Positions 1 to 8,386 of a DNA stretch of 64,000 bases are shown piece by piece. Each line of letters opens with the position of its first letter. The first letter of the stretch is position 1. A program made the position numbers and the translations under genes. Below the pieces are notes generated by a model that saw nothing but the letters and a program-made list of their open reading frames with translations, did no database searches and was not told the DNA's origin. The stretch is from Saccharolobus shibatae B12 (lineage in GTDB: Archaea > Thermoproteota > Thermoprotei_A > Sulfolobales > Sulfolobaceae): NCBI RefSeq assembly GCF_019175345.1, contig NZ_CP077717.1, positions 2,076,001-2,140,000 on the forward strand. Reading direction: 5' to 3'.

Positions 1-1527
1 AAAAGCTAATCCATTAACTTCCGCTATGACGGGTTTAGTATAATTAGATAGAGTATCTATTAATGGTGAAGATACCTTCTGGCTCCACTCAATTACGCTT
101 GCAGTGTTTTCCCAATAATGCATCATTTCTATATCATCTCCAGCACAGAAAGCTCTGCCTTCACCAGTTATAATTACAGCTCTTACTTCCCTATCTTCTT
201 TAGCTTTATTAAAAGCTTGAGCTAGTCCAGTCCACATTGCTTCGTTAAGTGCGTTTAGCTTATCCGCTCTTCTCATAGTTATCTTAGCGTAATCATGTAG
301 TTTTTCGTATCTTACTGGGCCTAAGTCCACTCTCTCGTAATTCCATTTAAAGAAACCTTCTCCGCTTTTCACCCCTATTTTTCCTTTTTCAATCATTTCC
401 TTAAGTAATGGATCTGGCTGATAATAATCATTACCAGTTTCGTGATATCTTTGTTCTAAAAAGTTCATAATGTTATCGATTCCAAATTTATCTGCAAAGG
501 TTAAAGGTCCTTGGGGCCATCCCATTCCCTTTACCATTCCTTTTTCAATGTCCTGTGGGCTACTTATCTCATTTCTTATTAGCCACGCAGCCTCATTTAC
601 GGCTGGAGCTATTATTCTTAAGGGATTTAATGAGTACATATTGTCATTAGGTAATATTTTAGGTCTTTCGTAAACTTTACTAGTATATGTGTAAAATCCT
701 CTACCGCTTTTAACTCCCAATCTTTTCTCGTCGACCATTTTCTTTAAAACCTTAAAATGTGGTGGTTCTTTTTCTCCTCTTTTTACGGCTTCTAATGCTG
801 CATTATATGAAATATCTATTCCAGTGAAATCTAAGAGTTCTAAAAATCCCATTGGCATGCCAAGTCTAAATCTTGCCATTGCATCTATATCCTCTTTCTG
901 ATGACCTTCATCATAAAGTAAAATTGCCTCAGGGAAGGTTCTACCATTTATTCTATTTATTAAGAACCCCGGAACATCTTTTTTAACAATGACGTAATCT
1001 TTACCTATACTTTTAGCAAATTGCACTGTAATTTCTAACGTTTCTTGACTTGTTTTATTACCCATTATAATTTCAACTAGGGGCATAAGAACCGGGGGAT
1101 TCATGAAATGTAGACCTATGAACTTATCTTGTCTTCTAGTTGATTCTGCTAGAGAAGAAATAGGAATAGTAGATGTATTTGTAGCGAATATTGTACTAGA
1201 TTTTACTATATTATCTAGCTCTGAGAAAACTTTCTTTTTCACCTCACTATTTTCAACTGCAGCCTCAATTACGTAATCGACATCCATGAAATCCCTAAGA
1301 TTAGTCGTGGGGTTCATTCTACTCATTATTATTTCTGGGCTTTCTTTGAGTTTTCCACTTTCTTTTAGTTTTTGTAAACTCCAGTTAATTTTTGAAATCC
1401 CATTATTAAGGATATCTTGAGATACATCATTTAAATATACTTGGTATCCAGCTATTGCAGCTACCTCTGCTATACCATGTCCCATTGTTCCTGCTCCTAT
1501 TACACCAACTTTTGAGAAAATCGGCAT
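1..1527 (-). CDS. Bifunctional 3-hydroxyacyl-CoA dehydrogenase / enoyl-CoA hydratase, 3' end cut by window edge
   Basis: This is a beta-oxidation enzyme that hydrates enoyl-CoA and oxidises 3-hydroxyacyl-CoA with NAD. Translating the minus strand from the ATG at 1527 gives a Rossmann start (VGVIGAGTMGHGIAEVAA, about residues 7-24), then the dehydrogenase helical domains. From about residue 400 a crotonase domain follows, with LNALNEAMW and GRAFCAGDD (about residue 459). About 509 codons are visible; archaeal fusions of this type are usually about 650 residues, so the missing part should be the crotonase C-terminus. A TATA-like element about 24-33 bases before the ATG and the absence of a ribosome binding site suggest a leaderless transcript. 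It heads the acyl-CoA island to its right. Confidence 0.93.
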   Translation of the reverse strand, partial: MPIFSKVGVIGAGTMGHGIAEVAAIAGYQVYLNDVSQDILNNGISKINWSLQKLKESGKLKESPEIIMSRMNPTTNLRDFMDVDYVIEAAVENSEVKKKVFSELDNIVKSSTIFATNTSTIPISSLAESTRRQDKFIGLHFMNPPVLMPLVEIIMGNKTSQETLEITVQFAKSIGKDYVIVKKDVPGFLINRINGRTFPEAILLYDEGHQKEDIDAMARFRLGMPMGFLELLDFTGIDISYNAALEAVKRGEKEPPHFKVLKKMVDEKRLGVKSGRGFYTYTSKVYERPKILPNDNMYSLNPLRIIAPAVNEAAWLIRNEISSPQDIEKGMVKGMGWPQGPLTFADKFGIDNIMNFLEQRYHETGNDYYQPDPLLKEMIEKGKIGVKSGEGFFKWNYERVDLGPVRYEKLHDYAKITMRRADKLNALNEAMWTGLAQAFNKAKEDREVRAVIITGEGRAFCAGDDIEMMHYWENTASVIEWSQKVSSPLIDTLSNYTKPVIAEVNGLAF

Positions 1528-1550
1528 TGTTTTAAATACTTAATATAAGC

Positions 1551-1560
1551 TAATAAATTT
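1551..1560 (-). promoter_or_regulatory. TATA box of the dehydrogenase/hydratase fusion gene
   Basis: On the minus strand AAATTTATTA lies 24-33 bases upstream of the ATG at 1527. This is the spacing expected for a leaderless Sulfolobus transcript starting at the initiation codon. No Shine-Dalgarno motif is seen. Confidence 0.5.
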
Positions 1561-1691
1561 TACATCTAACGATATGTTAGAGTCTTCTAGCCTATGTTTG
1601 CAAAAACATTAACACTTAGACATTGTTTTAAGAAATTTCGGCTTAAATAGTCTTTTTCTTTGTAGATGTAACGTTACCATTTGATTAAACC

Positions 1692-1868
1692 ATTGCTAAG
1701 ATCCTTAGCAAACCTTAGGTAAAGGATTACGTAGCCTATTGAAATTTCAACGATAAAGTGATTAAAGACACTTCGGCTACTGCCATAGTGGGCTCATCGT
1801 TACTTAAACTTTCCTATTGGGAATTCACTAAGAATACTATTGAAAGTTTTGTGGAGAATTATGTATAA
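1692..1868 (+). pseudogene. Coding relic in a 695-bp gene-free stretch
   Basis: One plus-strand frame reads IAKILSKP*VKDYVAY* and continues in the same frame as NDKVIKDTSATAIVGSSLL and WEFTKNTIESFVENYV before a terminal stop. The residue pattern is protein-like but is broken by stops. The first part matches a relic at 28,873 (IIAKIFSKPYVIEYVA), so at least part of it belongs to a dispersed family, perhaps a transposase. The DTSATAIVGSSLLKL part resembles alpha/alpha-barrel glycosidase sequence, but I cannot assign it. I see nothing else in 1,561-2,160. Confidence 0.35.
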
Positions 1869-2188
1869 CTCTAAAATACTGGGAGCATTAGCCAATGGGT
1901 GCTATTTTAAAAACGAGAGTTGGGGGTTTTAACTGTGAGCTTATATGGGCTCATTATTTTTTATTTGAATCTTGATTGAAATTGGAAGGTAGATTAGATA
2001 AAGTTATTTAATTGAATTTTTTATATGATATTTCATTTTTAATCATTACGCATCTATTTGAAACATTTTAGAATGAATATTTTATTTAATAGCAAAGGTT
2101 TTAATCGATCAATGTATTGATATTTTTTATCTAATTTTTAGGACGAATAGTCTCACCTCTACTTTTCAGGTAAAGTGTCTAAAGAAAG

Positions 2189-2196
2189 TTTTATTA
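2189..2196 (+). promoter_or_regulatory. TATA box that decides the start of the lipoate-ligase-like gene
   Basis: TTTTATTA ends 26 bases before the ATG at 2223, ideal for a leaderless transcript starting at that ATG. The longer reading frame from the GTG at 2175 would start upstream of this box and so would not be in the mRNA. Confidence 0.55.
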
Positions 2197-2222
2197 GGAA
2201 ATTTAACGATATATGCTTTAAT

Positions 2223-3320
2223 ATGAAAGGAAAGAGTATGTTAATTAAAAACGGAGATCTCTTAGATACTGTAGCAATCCCAGCTTCATTAGTCGAGGAG
2301 TCTAGAAGACTAAACGTTCCCATAATGGCTGTTGTGGGCAGTAAAGTCAGCGGTGTAAGTTTAGGGTATTTCCAAGACTTAGATACTGAAGTAAACTTAG
2401 ATGAAGCTAAGAGAAGAGGCATTGAAGTGGTGAGAAGACTGGGCGTAGGAGGAGGTACCATATATAGTGATAAAAATTCAAGTATGGCACTCTACATTGC
2501 AATGCCTTCAGATTTCTTTTCTAACATGGATAAGGCGTTTTGCCAAATAGGATCAGCTACTGTTCACGGGTATTATAAATTAGGAGTTAAAGGGGCATGG
2601 TATGACCATATAGGAGATGTTAGGGTTGGTTCTCCTAGAAGCCATAAGAAAATAACTGGTTTCGGATTTACTACATTAGGCAATACATTAGTTCTTAACA
2701 TGATAATAGGAATAGGTAAGTTAAACGTAGAAGAAATGATTAAGGTTTTAAGAATTCCCTCAGAAAAGTTTAAGGACAAGACTGCTAAGGGTCCCCAAGA
2801 TTACGTGACTTCGGTTGAAGAAGAAACTGGCTATAGGCCATCAATGGAGGAAGTTTACAATGCTTTTGTAAGCAGTTTAGGAGAGACCTTAAGGTTAGAT
2901 TTTGAAGAGCACGAACTTTCAGATGATGCTAAAAAGATCAGGGAGGAGTACAGAAGAATTGCGTCTTCTGAAGAGCATTTATACTTAAGGTCCAGTGGTA
3001 AGAGATTTGCCAACATACCGCCAAATCACGTTTTGGGGTTTGCAAGATATAAGGCCAGAAAGCTACTCGTAGTTCACTTATTAACTGATAAAAAGGTTAT
3101 TAAGGATGTTATGATAAGCGGAGACTTCTACTGTAGTCCTACACAATATTTGTTTGACTTCGAGAATAGCTTAAAGGGAATTGAAATAAATAATTTAGAA
3201 GAAATTAGTGAAAAGATCTCTGAATTATATTCTAGGAAGGGATGGGAAATACCTATGGTAACTCAAGAGGACATTTTAACATCAATAAAAATGGCAATAG
3301 AAGACGTCAAATCAAAATAA
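2223..3320 (+). CDS. Lipoate-protein ligase A-like protein (BPL/LplA superfamily)
   Basis: The protein has the LplA/biotin-ligase fold signature: LGYFQDLDTEVN, then RRLGVGGGTIYSD, which matches the RRxSGGGAVYxD adenylate/lipoyl-binding loop of the family. Family members activate and transfer lipoyl or octanoyl groups to a carrier protein lysine. About 365 residues is longer than minimal archaeal LplA (about 260) and includes a C-terminal accessory region with GDFYCSPT. I chose ATG 2223 over GTG 2175 because of the TATA spacing and because the N-terminus then matches the paralogue at 22,427. It stands upstream of an acyl-CoA dehydrogenase, so its substrate may be a medium-chain acyl group rather than lipoate; that is inference. 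Confidence 0.8.
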   Translation: MKGKSMLIKNGDLLDTVAIPASLVEESRRLNVPIMAVVGSKVSGVSLGYFQDLDTEVNLDEAKRRGIEVVRRLGVGGGTIYSDKNSSMALYIAMPSDFFSNMDKAFCQIGSATVHGYYKLGVKGAWYDHIGDVRVGSPRSHKKITGFGFTTLGNTLVLNMIIGIGKLNVEEMIKVLRIPSEKFKDKTAKGPQDYVTSVEEETGYRPSMEEVYNAFVSSLGETLRLDFEEHELSDDAKKIREEYRRIASSEEHLYLRSSGKRFANIPPNHVLGFARYKARKLLVVHLLTDKKVIKDVMISGDFYCSPTQYLFDFENSLKGIEINNLEEISEKISELYSRKGWEIPMVTQEDILTSIKMAIEDVKSK

Positions 3321-3407
3321 TTTTTTAACTCAGATTTTTATAGAATGATTTAACTGCTTAAAATAAGTTTATTAATGTTTCTCTATTAAATTGATTAGTG
3401 ACATATC

Positions 3408-4955
3408 TTGGTAGAACCTTTACCTTGGTGGAAAGAAGAGCATAAGAGTTTAGCAGAAGAAGTACAAAATTTCGTAGAGGAAAATACGAGTAGGGCAGAA
3501 GAAGCGTTATGGAAGAACGAATATCCCATGGATTTACATAAAAAGGTAGTAGAAAAGGGCTGGTGGGGTGTTGTGATACCTAAGGAATATGGTGGTATGG
3601 GAGGAGACTATACAAGCGTTGCGATAGTATCGGAGTATATAAGCAATTTAGGATCTGTAGGGGGAGTTTTTGCTACTACGCTTTTCGGAGGACTTTATCA
3701 GATTTTAAGATTCGGAAATGAGGAACAGAAAGTTAAATGGTTACCTAAATTCGCTAAGGGTACTGTAGGAGCTGTATGTATAACCGAACCTTATGTCGGT
3801 AGCGATGCTGCAGGTGCCGAAACTATAGCGGTTAAAGAAGGGGATAAGTATATTATAAACGGTAAAAAGAGGTTTATAACCAATACGGGCATGGCAGATA
3901 TTTACGTAGTTTATGCAGTTACTGATCCTAGCTCTAAAGCGAGAAAGTCATACTCTCATCTCTCTGCTTTCATATTGGAAAAGGGAATGAAAGGTTTTCA
4001 CGTGGAAAAGATAAATGAACTTCAAGGATTTGACGGATTATTAAACGGTTATTTAGATTTAGATCACGTTGAAGTTCCAGTGGAAAATAGGTTAAGCGAA
4101 GAAGGGCAAGGATGGTGGATTTTAGTGTCTGGTCTTAATTTCGAAAGGTTAGTCATAGGTGCTCAGCAGGTCGGTCTATTAAGGGAATTAGCTAAGTACG
4201 TAGCATTCTATACTAGAAGAAGAGTTCAGTTTAATCAGCCTACATTTGAGTATGAGGCTAATCAATATAAGCTAGCTGATATTTTAATATCATATAGAAT
4301 TACTAGGCTATTAACCTATTATAATGCCTATTTAATGGATCAAGGAGTAGACCCGGTAATAGATGCAAACGTGTTGAAAGTTTTCTCTACTGAAGCAGTA
4401 GAAAAAGCTTCTAGAGATGCTATTCAGGCGATGGGAGGAGACGGATGGACTAAGTTTTATCCAGTTGAAGCCATATATAGGAACGCTAAACTGGGAACCA
4501 TAGGTGGGGGTACTAGTGAGGTTTTGAAGAGGTTTATAGTTAGATATGCCCTAACTGCTATGGCTGACGATCTAAAAACGCCGATAAGGATACCTCATCA
4601 AGAACTTAAAGTACCAATTACGGTTTCTGAAAAGTCCATAACTAAGGAAAAACTTCAAGGAGGGGAAGAGGGAGAGATGCAAGTGCTAAGAGTTTTAGCT
4701 AGAGACTATTTAGTAAATCCAGGACTTTTCATGGAGCTTAACGACATTAAGAGGTTTATAGAGTGTGATGAAAAGCAGCTAGTCGAGGTAATAAATTCCT
4801 TAGAGACCAGGGGGTTAGTAAAGGTTTTAAAGGATAGGGATAAGCCTAGACTAGTTAAGGCTACATATGACGGTCTAAAAAAGGCTTATCCAAGGGAGTA
4901 TTATATGTACTTCCCAAGGTGGTTTAAGGAAAAAATGAGTAACTATATATTCTAA
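3408..4955 (+). CDS. Acyl-CoA dehydrogenase with C-terminal winged-helix-like extension
   Basis: FAD-dependent dehydrogenase for the first step of beta-oxidation. Residues 1-380 are a complete acyl-CoA dehydrogenase: CITEPYVGSDAAG near 124-136, YIINGKKRFITN near 148-159, and IGGGTSEV near 365-372. The medium-chain catalytic Glu position (YEGT) is Gly here. The base is probably Glu246 in GLNFERL, as in isovaleryl- and long-chain dehydrogenases. About 130 extra residues follow; part (ELNDIKRFIE...VINSLETRGLVKVLKD) reads like a winged helix. The start is TTG at 3408, since upstream candidates are out of frame or stopped; a GTGA motif precedes it. It follows the LplA-like gene by 87 bases. Confidence 0.92.
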   Translation: MVEPLPWWKEEHKSLAEEVQNFVEENTSRAEEALWKNEYPMDLHKKVVEKGWWGVVIPKEYGGMGGDYTSVAIVSEYISNLGSVGGVFATTLFGGLYQILRFGNEEQKVKWLPKFAKGTVGAVCITEPYVGSDAAGAETIAVKEGDKYIINGKKRFITNTGMADIYVVYAVTDPSSKARKSYSHLSAFILEKGMKGFHVEKINELQGFDGLLNGYLDLDHVEVPVENRLSEEGQGWWILVSGLNFERLVIGAQQVGLLRELAKYVAFYTRRRVQFNQPTFEYEANQYKLADILISYRITRLLTYYNAYLMDQGVDPVIDANVLKVFSTEAVEKASRDAIQAMGGDGWTKFYPVEAIYRNAKLGTIGGGTSEVLKRFIVRYALTAMADDLKTPIRIPHQELKVPITVSEKSITKEKLQGGEEGEMQVLRVLARDYLVNPGLFMELNDIKRFIECDEKQLVEVINSLETRGLVKVLKDRDKPRLVKATYDGLKKAYPREYYMYFPRWFKEKMSNYIF

Positions 4956-5632
4956 AATATTTTATCAATTATTGTTTTTAATTTAAACGCTTGGATTAAG
5001 TTACCCTCTATTTTTGCCTCACCGTTCATTGCAACAGTACCTACACTTTCCTCACCGTTAAATATTTTATTCCACACTTCCCTTTCCGCTGATATGGAAG
5101 CAGTAGGTTTCCCTTCACATTTCCCATCCTTAACAATGAATTTACCTCTGTCTATTATAAGGCAGCAAACACTTCCCTCAAAATCGCTAAATTGAAAGGT
5201 AGCATTAAAGTTTCTTATCTGTCTTAAAATCTCCTCGTTCTTATTACATATTCCCTCAAAAACAGCTTTCAAAACATCATATAAACTAGACCCCTCAAAC
5301 CCTAAGCTGATCGACTTAGCTTTAAATACGTTAACTAATTTCAATAAATTGCTTAACTTCCCGCTTATATACAATTTACCTTGCATAATAAGGTCTATTA
5401 ATGAGACTTTTCCCTCAAGGAGCTGATTTAAACTTTCCTCATCAGTTATTATTTCATTATCTAAATTATCTAATTTATTTTCCACTATGCTAGTCTTAGA
5501 TCTATCTAAAAATACAGTAATATGATCATTCCCAAAATTTATTCCTATTTTTAATCCCTTTTTCGGTAAATCCTCTAAGGACTTCATGTCTATACTTTCA
5601 AATAATTCACGAAGCTTATCTTTTAAACTCAT
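4952..5632 (-). CDS. SCP2 sterol-carrier-like protein, two domains
   Basis: 226 residues. The N-terminal half contains LNQLLEGKVSLIDLIMQGKL and YISGKLSNLLKLVNVFK. The C-terminal half repeats the plan with VWNKIFNGEESVGTVAMNGE and AKIEGNLIQAFKLKTII. Both match the SCP-2 pattern in which a small hydrophobic-pocket fold ends in a gly-containing strand and helix. SCP-2 proteins bind acyl-CoA or sterol-like lipids. Its 3' end overlaps the acyl-CoA dehydrogenase gene tail-to-tail by 4 bases. A single-domain relative sits at 20,326. It most likely shuttles hydrophobic CoA esters in this pathway; no catalytic residues are evident. Confidence 0.7.
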   Translation of the reverse strand: MSLKDKLRELFESIDMKSLEDLPKKGLKIGINFGNDHITVFLDRSKTSIVENKLDNLDNEIITDEESLNQLLEGKVSLIDLIMQGKLYISGKLSNLLKLVNVFKAKSISLGFEGSSLYDVLKAVFEGICNKNEEILRQIRNFNATFQFSDFEGSVCCLIIDRGKFIVKDGKCEGKPTASISAEREVWNKIFNGEESVGTVAMNGEAKIEGNLIQAFKLKTIIDKIF

Positions 5633-5713
5633 AATAAACTAGGACGTAATAAGAGCCTATAAATTTATCTTAAAAGGAAAGATTTATTTATAATAAAGCA
5701 ATTAGATTATCTC

Positions 5714-6715
5714 ATGCCAGAAAGTATAACTAAGAATCTATTCAAACTTTCGATTAAATTACCAGATTTGGAAATTGGAAGTCTAAACGCTTACTTATTA
5801 ACTCTTAGTGATAAAAATATATTAATCGACACTGGAAGTCCATCATACGGTTCAATATCGTCACTGGTTGAAGATCTAGAAGATTTAGGCATGAAAATTA
5901 GTGAGATTAACGAGGTTATAATAACACACTTTCACATAGACCATATAGGTCTAGCATATCTCCTAAGTAAACTAGCTAATGTTAAAATAATAATCGGTAA
6001 TGTAGAATATAATTTCATAAAGAGGTTTAAATATAGATATGACGAGATGATTAAAATCCTAAAATTGAATGGTGCTTCTCAGCAACTTTTAAATATAGCG
6101 TTTGATTTTACCTCCGGATTTAGAGCTAACATTTACTCCAGAGTAGGAGAGCTTAATAACATTGAAATAGTTAACAATAATCAGTCACTATATAACTTAA
6201 GGTTCTTATTTACACCTGGACATACGATCGGACATATGTGCATTTATGATGAAGAGAATAAATTACTCTTATCTGGTGATACCTTATTAGCAGACATAAC
6301 ACCTAATATAAGTTTGTACGAAGAGAATTCTAATCCATTAAGCGATTATCTAAAGTCCTTAATGAAAATTTCCAGTTTTGAAGTAAAAAAATCACTGTCA
6401 GCTCACGGAAGAATTATAGAGAATACTAAGGAAAGGATAAGAGAGTTAATAAGACATCATGAGGAGAGGTTAAATGAAATATTAGAAGTGATGGGAAATA
6501 GTGGATTAACAGCTTACGAGATTGCAACTAAGATCAAATGGAAGTTGAAATATGACGGTTGGGATGAGTTAGATCCCTCTCAGCAATACTTAGCTATGGG
6601 AGAGACCTTAGCGCATCTGAAATATTTAGAGAATATAAACGCTGTAAGGACAATGATAAGTGACGGTATAATTAAGTATGTTAAACAAAAGGAAAACGTT
6701 AAGATTAGCTTATAG
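5714..6715 (+). CDS. Metallo-beta-lactamase-fold hydrolase
   Basis: The metal-binding motif THFHIDHIG (His72, His74, Asp76, His77) is followed by FTPGHTIGHM, LLSGDTLLAD and a late SAHG, the full ligand set of the MBL superfamily. The length of 333 residues and a helical C-terminal part (EEMRLNEIL..., YDGWDELDP) resemble the LACTB2/hydroxyacylglutathione-hydrolase-like branch, so thioester or lactone hydrolysis is plausible. The gene is divergent from the SCP2-like gene, with an 81-base gap, and converges on the DUF35 gene with an 11-base overlap of the 3' ends. The exact substrate cannot be read from sequence. Confidence 0.85.
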   Translation: MPESITKNLFKLSIKLPDLEIGSLNAYLLTLSDKNILIDTGSPSYGSISSLVEDLEDLGMKISEINEVIITHFHIDHIGLAYLLSKLANVKIIIGNVEYNFIKRFKYRYDEMIKILKLNGASQQLLNIAFDFTSGFRANIYSRVGELNNIEIVNNNQSLYNLRFLFTPGHTIGHMCIYDEENKLLLSGDTLLADITPNISLYEENSNPLSDYLKSLMKISSFEVKKSLSAHGRIIENTKERIRELIRHHEERLNEILEVMGNSGLTAYEIATKIKWKLKYDGWDELDPSQQYLAMGETLAHLKYLENINAVRTMISDGIIKYVKQKENVKISL

Positions 6716-7073
6716 TAGTGAAGAACGGGAATTTCTGCCCTTTAATAGCTTCCTTAAATTCTACTTTAACCTTCCTATTTATACTAACGTTCTCTAACCT
6801 ATCAGTTAATATATTAGCGTAAACTATAAACCCTTCCTCAAGCTTTATTAAGCCTACTATGACAACTTGTCCTCTTTCGTTTACAAATTTAGTTTCAGAG
6901 TATATTTCACCTTCCCCCTTACTCTCCATAATGGATAATTTCTTAGATAAACATTTCGGACATATCCCTCTGGGATAGTAAAACACATATCCACAATTTG
7001 CACACTTAATATAAGGTAACTTCTCCTTATTAAAGTATTCGTAATAAGTTTGAATTATCTCATTCAAATTCAT
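6705..7073 (-). CDS. DUF35 zinc-ribbon/OB-fold protein, partner of the adjacent thiolase homologue
   Basis: 122 residues. A rubredoxin-like zinc ribbon (CANCGYVFYYPRGICPKC, about residues 23-40) is followed by an OB-fold (GEGEIYSETKF, VGLIKLEEGFIVYANI). DUF35 proteins form obligate complexes with thiolase-fold enzymes: archaeal thiolase/HMG-CoA synthase, and in steroid degradation the DUF35 domain that partners the Ltp2 aldolase. Its start overlaps the stop of the upstream thiolase homologue by 4 bases, so the two are translationally coupled, which supports a complex. Confidence 0.88.
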   Translation of the reverse strand: MNLNEIIQTYYEYFNKEKLPYIKCANCGYVFYYPRGICPKCLSKKLSIMESKGEGEIYSETKFVNERGQVVIVGLIKLEEGFIVYANILTDRLENVSINRKVKVEFKEAIKGQKFPFFTTIS

Positions 7074-8239
7074 TTTTTCTCACCTATTACTAGCGTAATA
7101 GCATGTGTATTCCACCCTCCCAGACCGTTAACTAGTATATGATCAGCCCCACTTACTTGATTTCCTTTAGCCATATTATTGAATTGCAGGAACGCTTCTT
7201 CAAGTACAATTATCCCGCTCATATATGCAGGCTGTCCCATATTCAAACTACCACCTCCAGTATTAACTGGTATGTTACCCTTTATCGTCAGATCGTTTTC
7301 TTCTACAAATTTCCCTATCTTTCCTTTCTCGATTAAGCCCAAATCTTCCAGCTCAGTTAATACCATTATTGTAAAAGCGTCATATATTTCGAAGGCATCT
7401 ATCTTATTTAAATTGAAATCTATCTTCTTAACACTCTCAACTGTGGGGGTATAGACGATATCAATATCCCTTTCAGCGAAGAATTCAGGCCATACTACGT
7501 CTCCATAGGATATTATATCCATTGACCTCAATTGTGAAGTTCCCTTACCTACTATGAAGGCTAAAACGCCATCTATAGGATAAGTTATTTCAAGAAGACG
7601 AAGAGGAGTTGATACTACTCGCGAATTCGTAACGTCCTTAACTGTAAGAGGACCTTTAAATAAAGCCCTCTCGTTAGAGTTTGCATTATACCTCTGCTGA
7701 ACTGCTAGTAATGCTCTTTGCTCATCAGTAGTTCCATATAACTTCGAGTGTCTAGCAGCGACCATCGCATAAAAGGATATAGGATCCATATCTCGATATA
7801 TCCTTATGAATTCATCAAATGGGTTATTCCTTAATATGTTTAGCAGTTCAACTTCTGAAAGTTTCTCTACTCCTCCTTCTCTTAATTGTTTTTTCATTAA
7901 AGTACCCTTACCTCCTACTATGCATAAAACTCTATCTGCCTCACCGCTTTTTACTGCCTTATAGGCCCTATAAAACATCTCCACAGCAGAAGCTCCTCCG
8001 TATTGAACTAGGTCTGTGAACCTAGGCTTTATTCCCAAATACTCACTAATATAATTCTCTGGAAAGCCTATTGCTAACGTACCATCGAAAATCCATGGTA
8101 ACCACGTAGTTATAACCCCATCTATATCCTTAGGTTCCAGTTTAGCCATATCTAACGATTCTCCTACCGTTTCCGCTATTAAGTCGAGTACCGATCCTTG
8201 ATATACCTTTTCATATTTACTTGAAAAACCCAATAACAT
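7070..8239 (-). CDS. Thiolase-fold protein lacking the catalytic Cys and His (possible Ltp2-type aldolase)
   Basis: 389 residues of SCPx-type thiolase fold. Aligned to the canonical thiolase encoded next door, the nucleophilic Cys of CATGSAAL is Gly82 (YGGASAVEM), the His of EAHDCFT is Tyr286 (EIYDAFT), and GHPIGATG is GQPAYMSG (336-342). It therefore cannot run classical thiolysis. Steroid side-chain aldolases (Ltp2/SAL family) share this loss, use tyrosines, and need a DUF35 partner, which is encoded immediately downstream. I infer retro-aldol cleavage of a 3-hydroxyacyl-CoA, or a structural role. An in-frame stop just upstream fixes the ATG at 8239. Confidence 0.8.
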   Translation of the reverse strand: MLLGFSSKYEKVYQGSVLDLIAETVGESLDMAKLEPKDIDGVITTWLPWIFDGTLAIGFPENYISEYLGIKPRFTDLVQYGGASAVEMFYRAYKAVKSGEADRVLCIVGGKGTLMKKQLREGGVEKLSEVELLNILRNNPFDEFIRIYRDMDPISFYAMVAARHSKLYGTTDEQRALLAVQQRYNANSNERALFKGPLTVKDVTNSRVVSTPLRLLEITYPIDGVLAFIVGKGTSQLRSMDIISYGDVVWPEFFAERDIDIVYTPTVESVKKIDFNLNKIDAFEIYDAFTIMVLTELEDLGLIEKGKIGKFVEENDLTIKGNIPVNTGGGSLNMGQPAYMSGIIVLEEAFLQFNNMAKGNQVSGADHILVNGLGGWNTHAITLVIGEKK

Positions 8240-8386
8240 TTGCTACCACTATTAGAGTTTATAATTAATAACTTAAAAATCTTTTATGATTCTGAGATAT
8301 ATACCTTACATAAAGTTAGCTTAAAATAAAAATTATATTATGAAACAACGAAAAGTTAATTAGACAGTTAACATATACATATAGTT

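Noticed and set aside
470-673. Open frame on the plus strand inside the dehydrogenase/hydratase gene
   Set aside because: It runs antisense to a well-conserved coding sequence and has no family features; it is a shadow frame.
2175-2222. N-terminal extension of the first LplA-like protein from GTG 2175
   Set aside because: The TATA box at 2189-2196 lies inside this stretch and is correctly spaced for ATG 2223, and the paralogue at 22,427 has no counterpart of the extension.
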